From assembly GCA_003135255.1 (NCBI GenBank), contig PLAX01000015.1, positions 1,295-15,474 of the forward strand: DNA of 14,180 nucleotides, written 5' to 3'. Origin of the DNA: Candidatus Dormiibacterota bacterium. Its GTDB lineage: Bacteria; Chloroflexota; Dormibacteria; Aeolococcales; Aeolococcaceae. Both the position numbers and the translations under genes were made by a program. The notes under the pieces were generated by a model. The model made no database searches. It had not been told where the DNA came from and saw only the letters and a list, made by a program, of their open reading frames with translations. This document shows positions 13,501 to 14,180 of the stretch, one piece after another (positions within the stretch are counted from its first letter, which is position 1; every line of letters starts with the position of its first letter).

Positions 13501-13506
13501 CACACC

Positions 13507-14070
13507 ATGGTGGCAAGCGAAGCAAACACGCCAGCCCGGGGCCCCCTCGAGGGCGAGGACATCGAGACCGAGCACTGGGAAGACGCGCGCCACTGGATGA
13601 GCATCTACGACGACCTGATCCGCTTCAAGGTCGGTCTCCTCGAGCGCGTGAAGCGGGAGCTGCCCAAGCTGCACCCCGTGGCCCAGAGGGCCGCCGACGT
13701 CGACGTCGCCTTCATCGAGGCCCAGATGGCCGGCTACCACGCACGGCTCGACCTCTGGTACCGGCGGGTGTGGCAGCTCCAGGGCCTCTGGCTCGATCCG
13801 GACGGCCGGGTGGTGCGCCACAAAGGTGAGGAGGCGGCGCTCACCACCCGCGAGTTCGAGCTGCTGGCGTTCCTGCTGGAGCACCCTCACCGCTTCTACT
13901 CCACCGCGCAGATCGCGGGCTACGCGTGGTCGGACGCGGCCCTGATGCCCGAGGAGGTGCGCAACTACGTCACCCGGGTCCGGAGGATCCTGGCCCGTCT
14001 GGGCATCCCCTGCGATCTGATCAACCGGCCCGGCCGCGGCTACTCCCTGACGTTTCGGAACACCGATTAG
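13507..14070 (+). CDS. OmpR-type winged-helix regulator with an uncharacterised N-terminal helical domain
   Basis: Predicted transcription factor, 187 aa. Residues about 100-185 are an OmpR/PhoB-type effector domain: LTTREFELLAFLLEHPHRF (112-130), the recognition-helix region EEVRNYVTRVRRILARLG (149-166) and the wing RPGRGYSLTF (174-183). There is no receiver domain and no phospho-acceptor Asp. Instead residues 25-92 form a Trp- and Arg-rich helical domain (W30, Y34, W84, W89) that I cannot assign to a family and that is shared with the divergent gene at 13005-13385. ATG at 13507 is chosen because TATAGT sits 6 nt upstream; GTG at 13510 is an alternative, and the frame is open far upstream without supporting signals. 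Probably a one-component sensor or a partner-controlled regulator; ligand unknown. Confidence 0.82.
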   Translation: MVASEANTPARGPLEGEDIETEHWEDARHWMSIYDDLIRFKVGLLERVKRELPKLHPVAQRAADVDVAFIEAQMAGYHARLDLWYRRVWQLQGLWLDPDGRVVRHKGEEAALTTREFELLAFLLEHPHRFYSTAQIAGYAWSDAALMPEEVRNYVTRVRRILARLGIPCDLINRPGRGYSLTFRNTD

Positions 14071-14081
14071 ATCAGCGGATA

Positions 14082-14119
14082 GCCGGACGCCGGAACCGCG
14101 TTCGGTCCCGGCGTCTGGC
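14082..14119 (+). terminator. very stable hairpin after the winged-helix regulator, no U-tract
   Basis: A 12-bp stem (14082-14093 with 14108-14119, one G-U pair as RNA) continues after one mismatch into ACCG/CGGT (14095-14098 with 14103-14106) with a 4-nt loop. It begins 12 nt after the TAG. The following bases are G-rich, not T-rich. The last 61 bases of the window (14120-14180) hold nothing I can identify. Confidence 0.6.
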
Positions 14120-14180
14120 GGGGAGCTGTGAGAACTACGCGGCCCTGCGAACCGCGCTGCCGCTGAGCCTCGCCACCACG

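Noticed and set aside
13285..13506. Upstream extension of the winged-helix regulator to 13285
   Set aside because: It would overlap the divergent gene's 5' end and the dyad-rich gap; the sequence there is Pro/Ser/Ala-rich without motif, and ATG 13507 has a -10-like hexamer at fixed spacing.
13390..13540. Several CCCGGG copies as a possible repeat array
   Set aside because: The hexamer is self-complementary and frequent in DNA of this GC content, and the copies are irregularly spaced; only the pair at 13390-13406 forms a tight dyad.

Overview
The window is high-GC DNA with tightly packed genes, many start codons that are GTG, and repeated 4-bp stop/start overlaps. The Flp-type pilin, the type-2 orotidine decarboxylase, hairpins without U-tracts and apparent leaderless starts suggest a high-GC soil or environmental bacterium of the Actinomycetota / Chloroflexota / Dormibacterota part of the tree. 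That placement is inference; no rRNA or other marker is present. No gene-free stretch exceeds 300 bases. I see no tRNA, rRNA, CRISPR array, insertion sequence or transposase.

Layout. (1) 1-833, minus strand: a 65-residue zinc-ribbon protein overlapping the start of pyrF, which runs off the left edge. (2) 1113-3115, minus strand: a PhoB/OmpR-type response regulator, its membrane histidine kinase (8-bp overlap), and a lone Flp/Fap pilin. (3) 3309-4969, plus strand, divergent from the regulator: a two-gene ABC-2 exporter (ATPase and permease). The divergent gap carries two clear dyads. (4) 5128-5979, plus strand: a 3-hydroxyisobutyrate-dehydrogenase-family reductase with a good sigma70-like promoter. 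(5) 6064-8942, plus strand: an unusual three-domain protein (DedA membrane domain, RDD-like membrane segment, ArsR-like winged helix) overlapping by 4 bp with a SulP/STAS anion transporter. (6) 8926-12351, minus strand: four genes, each overlapping the next by 4 bp: LapA-domain membrane protein, mannose-6-phosphate isomerase, a eukaryotic-type phosphomannomutase-like HAD protein, and a GH130 mannoside phosphorylase-family protein. (7) 12504-12944, minus strand: a small unknown membrane protein. (8) 13005-14070: a divergent pair. The plus-strand gene has an uncharacterised helical domain fused to an OmpR-type winged helix and no receiver domain. The minus-strand gene is a free-standing relative of that helical domain.

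How they work together. Block 6 reads as a cytoplasmic mannose route: GH130 phosphorolysis gives mannose-1-phosphate, the PMM-like enzyme interconverts it with mannose-6-phosphate, and ManA converts that to fructose-6-phosphate. It could equally run the other way to make activated mannose. Block 8 is my best candidate for an undescribed system: a one-component regulator and a 'sensor-only' paralogue sharing a 121-bp promoter region with an 8-bp-arm nested dyad. The DedA/RDD/winged-helix fusion coupled to SulP is the second candidate. Three strong hairpins lacking U-tracts lie just after stop codons, and two regulators have a -10-like hexamer exactly 6 nt before the start codon.
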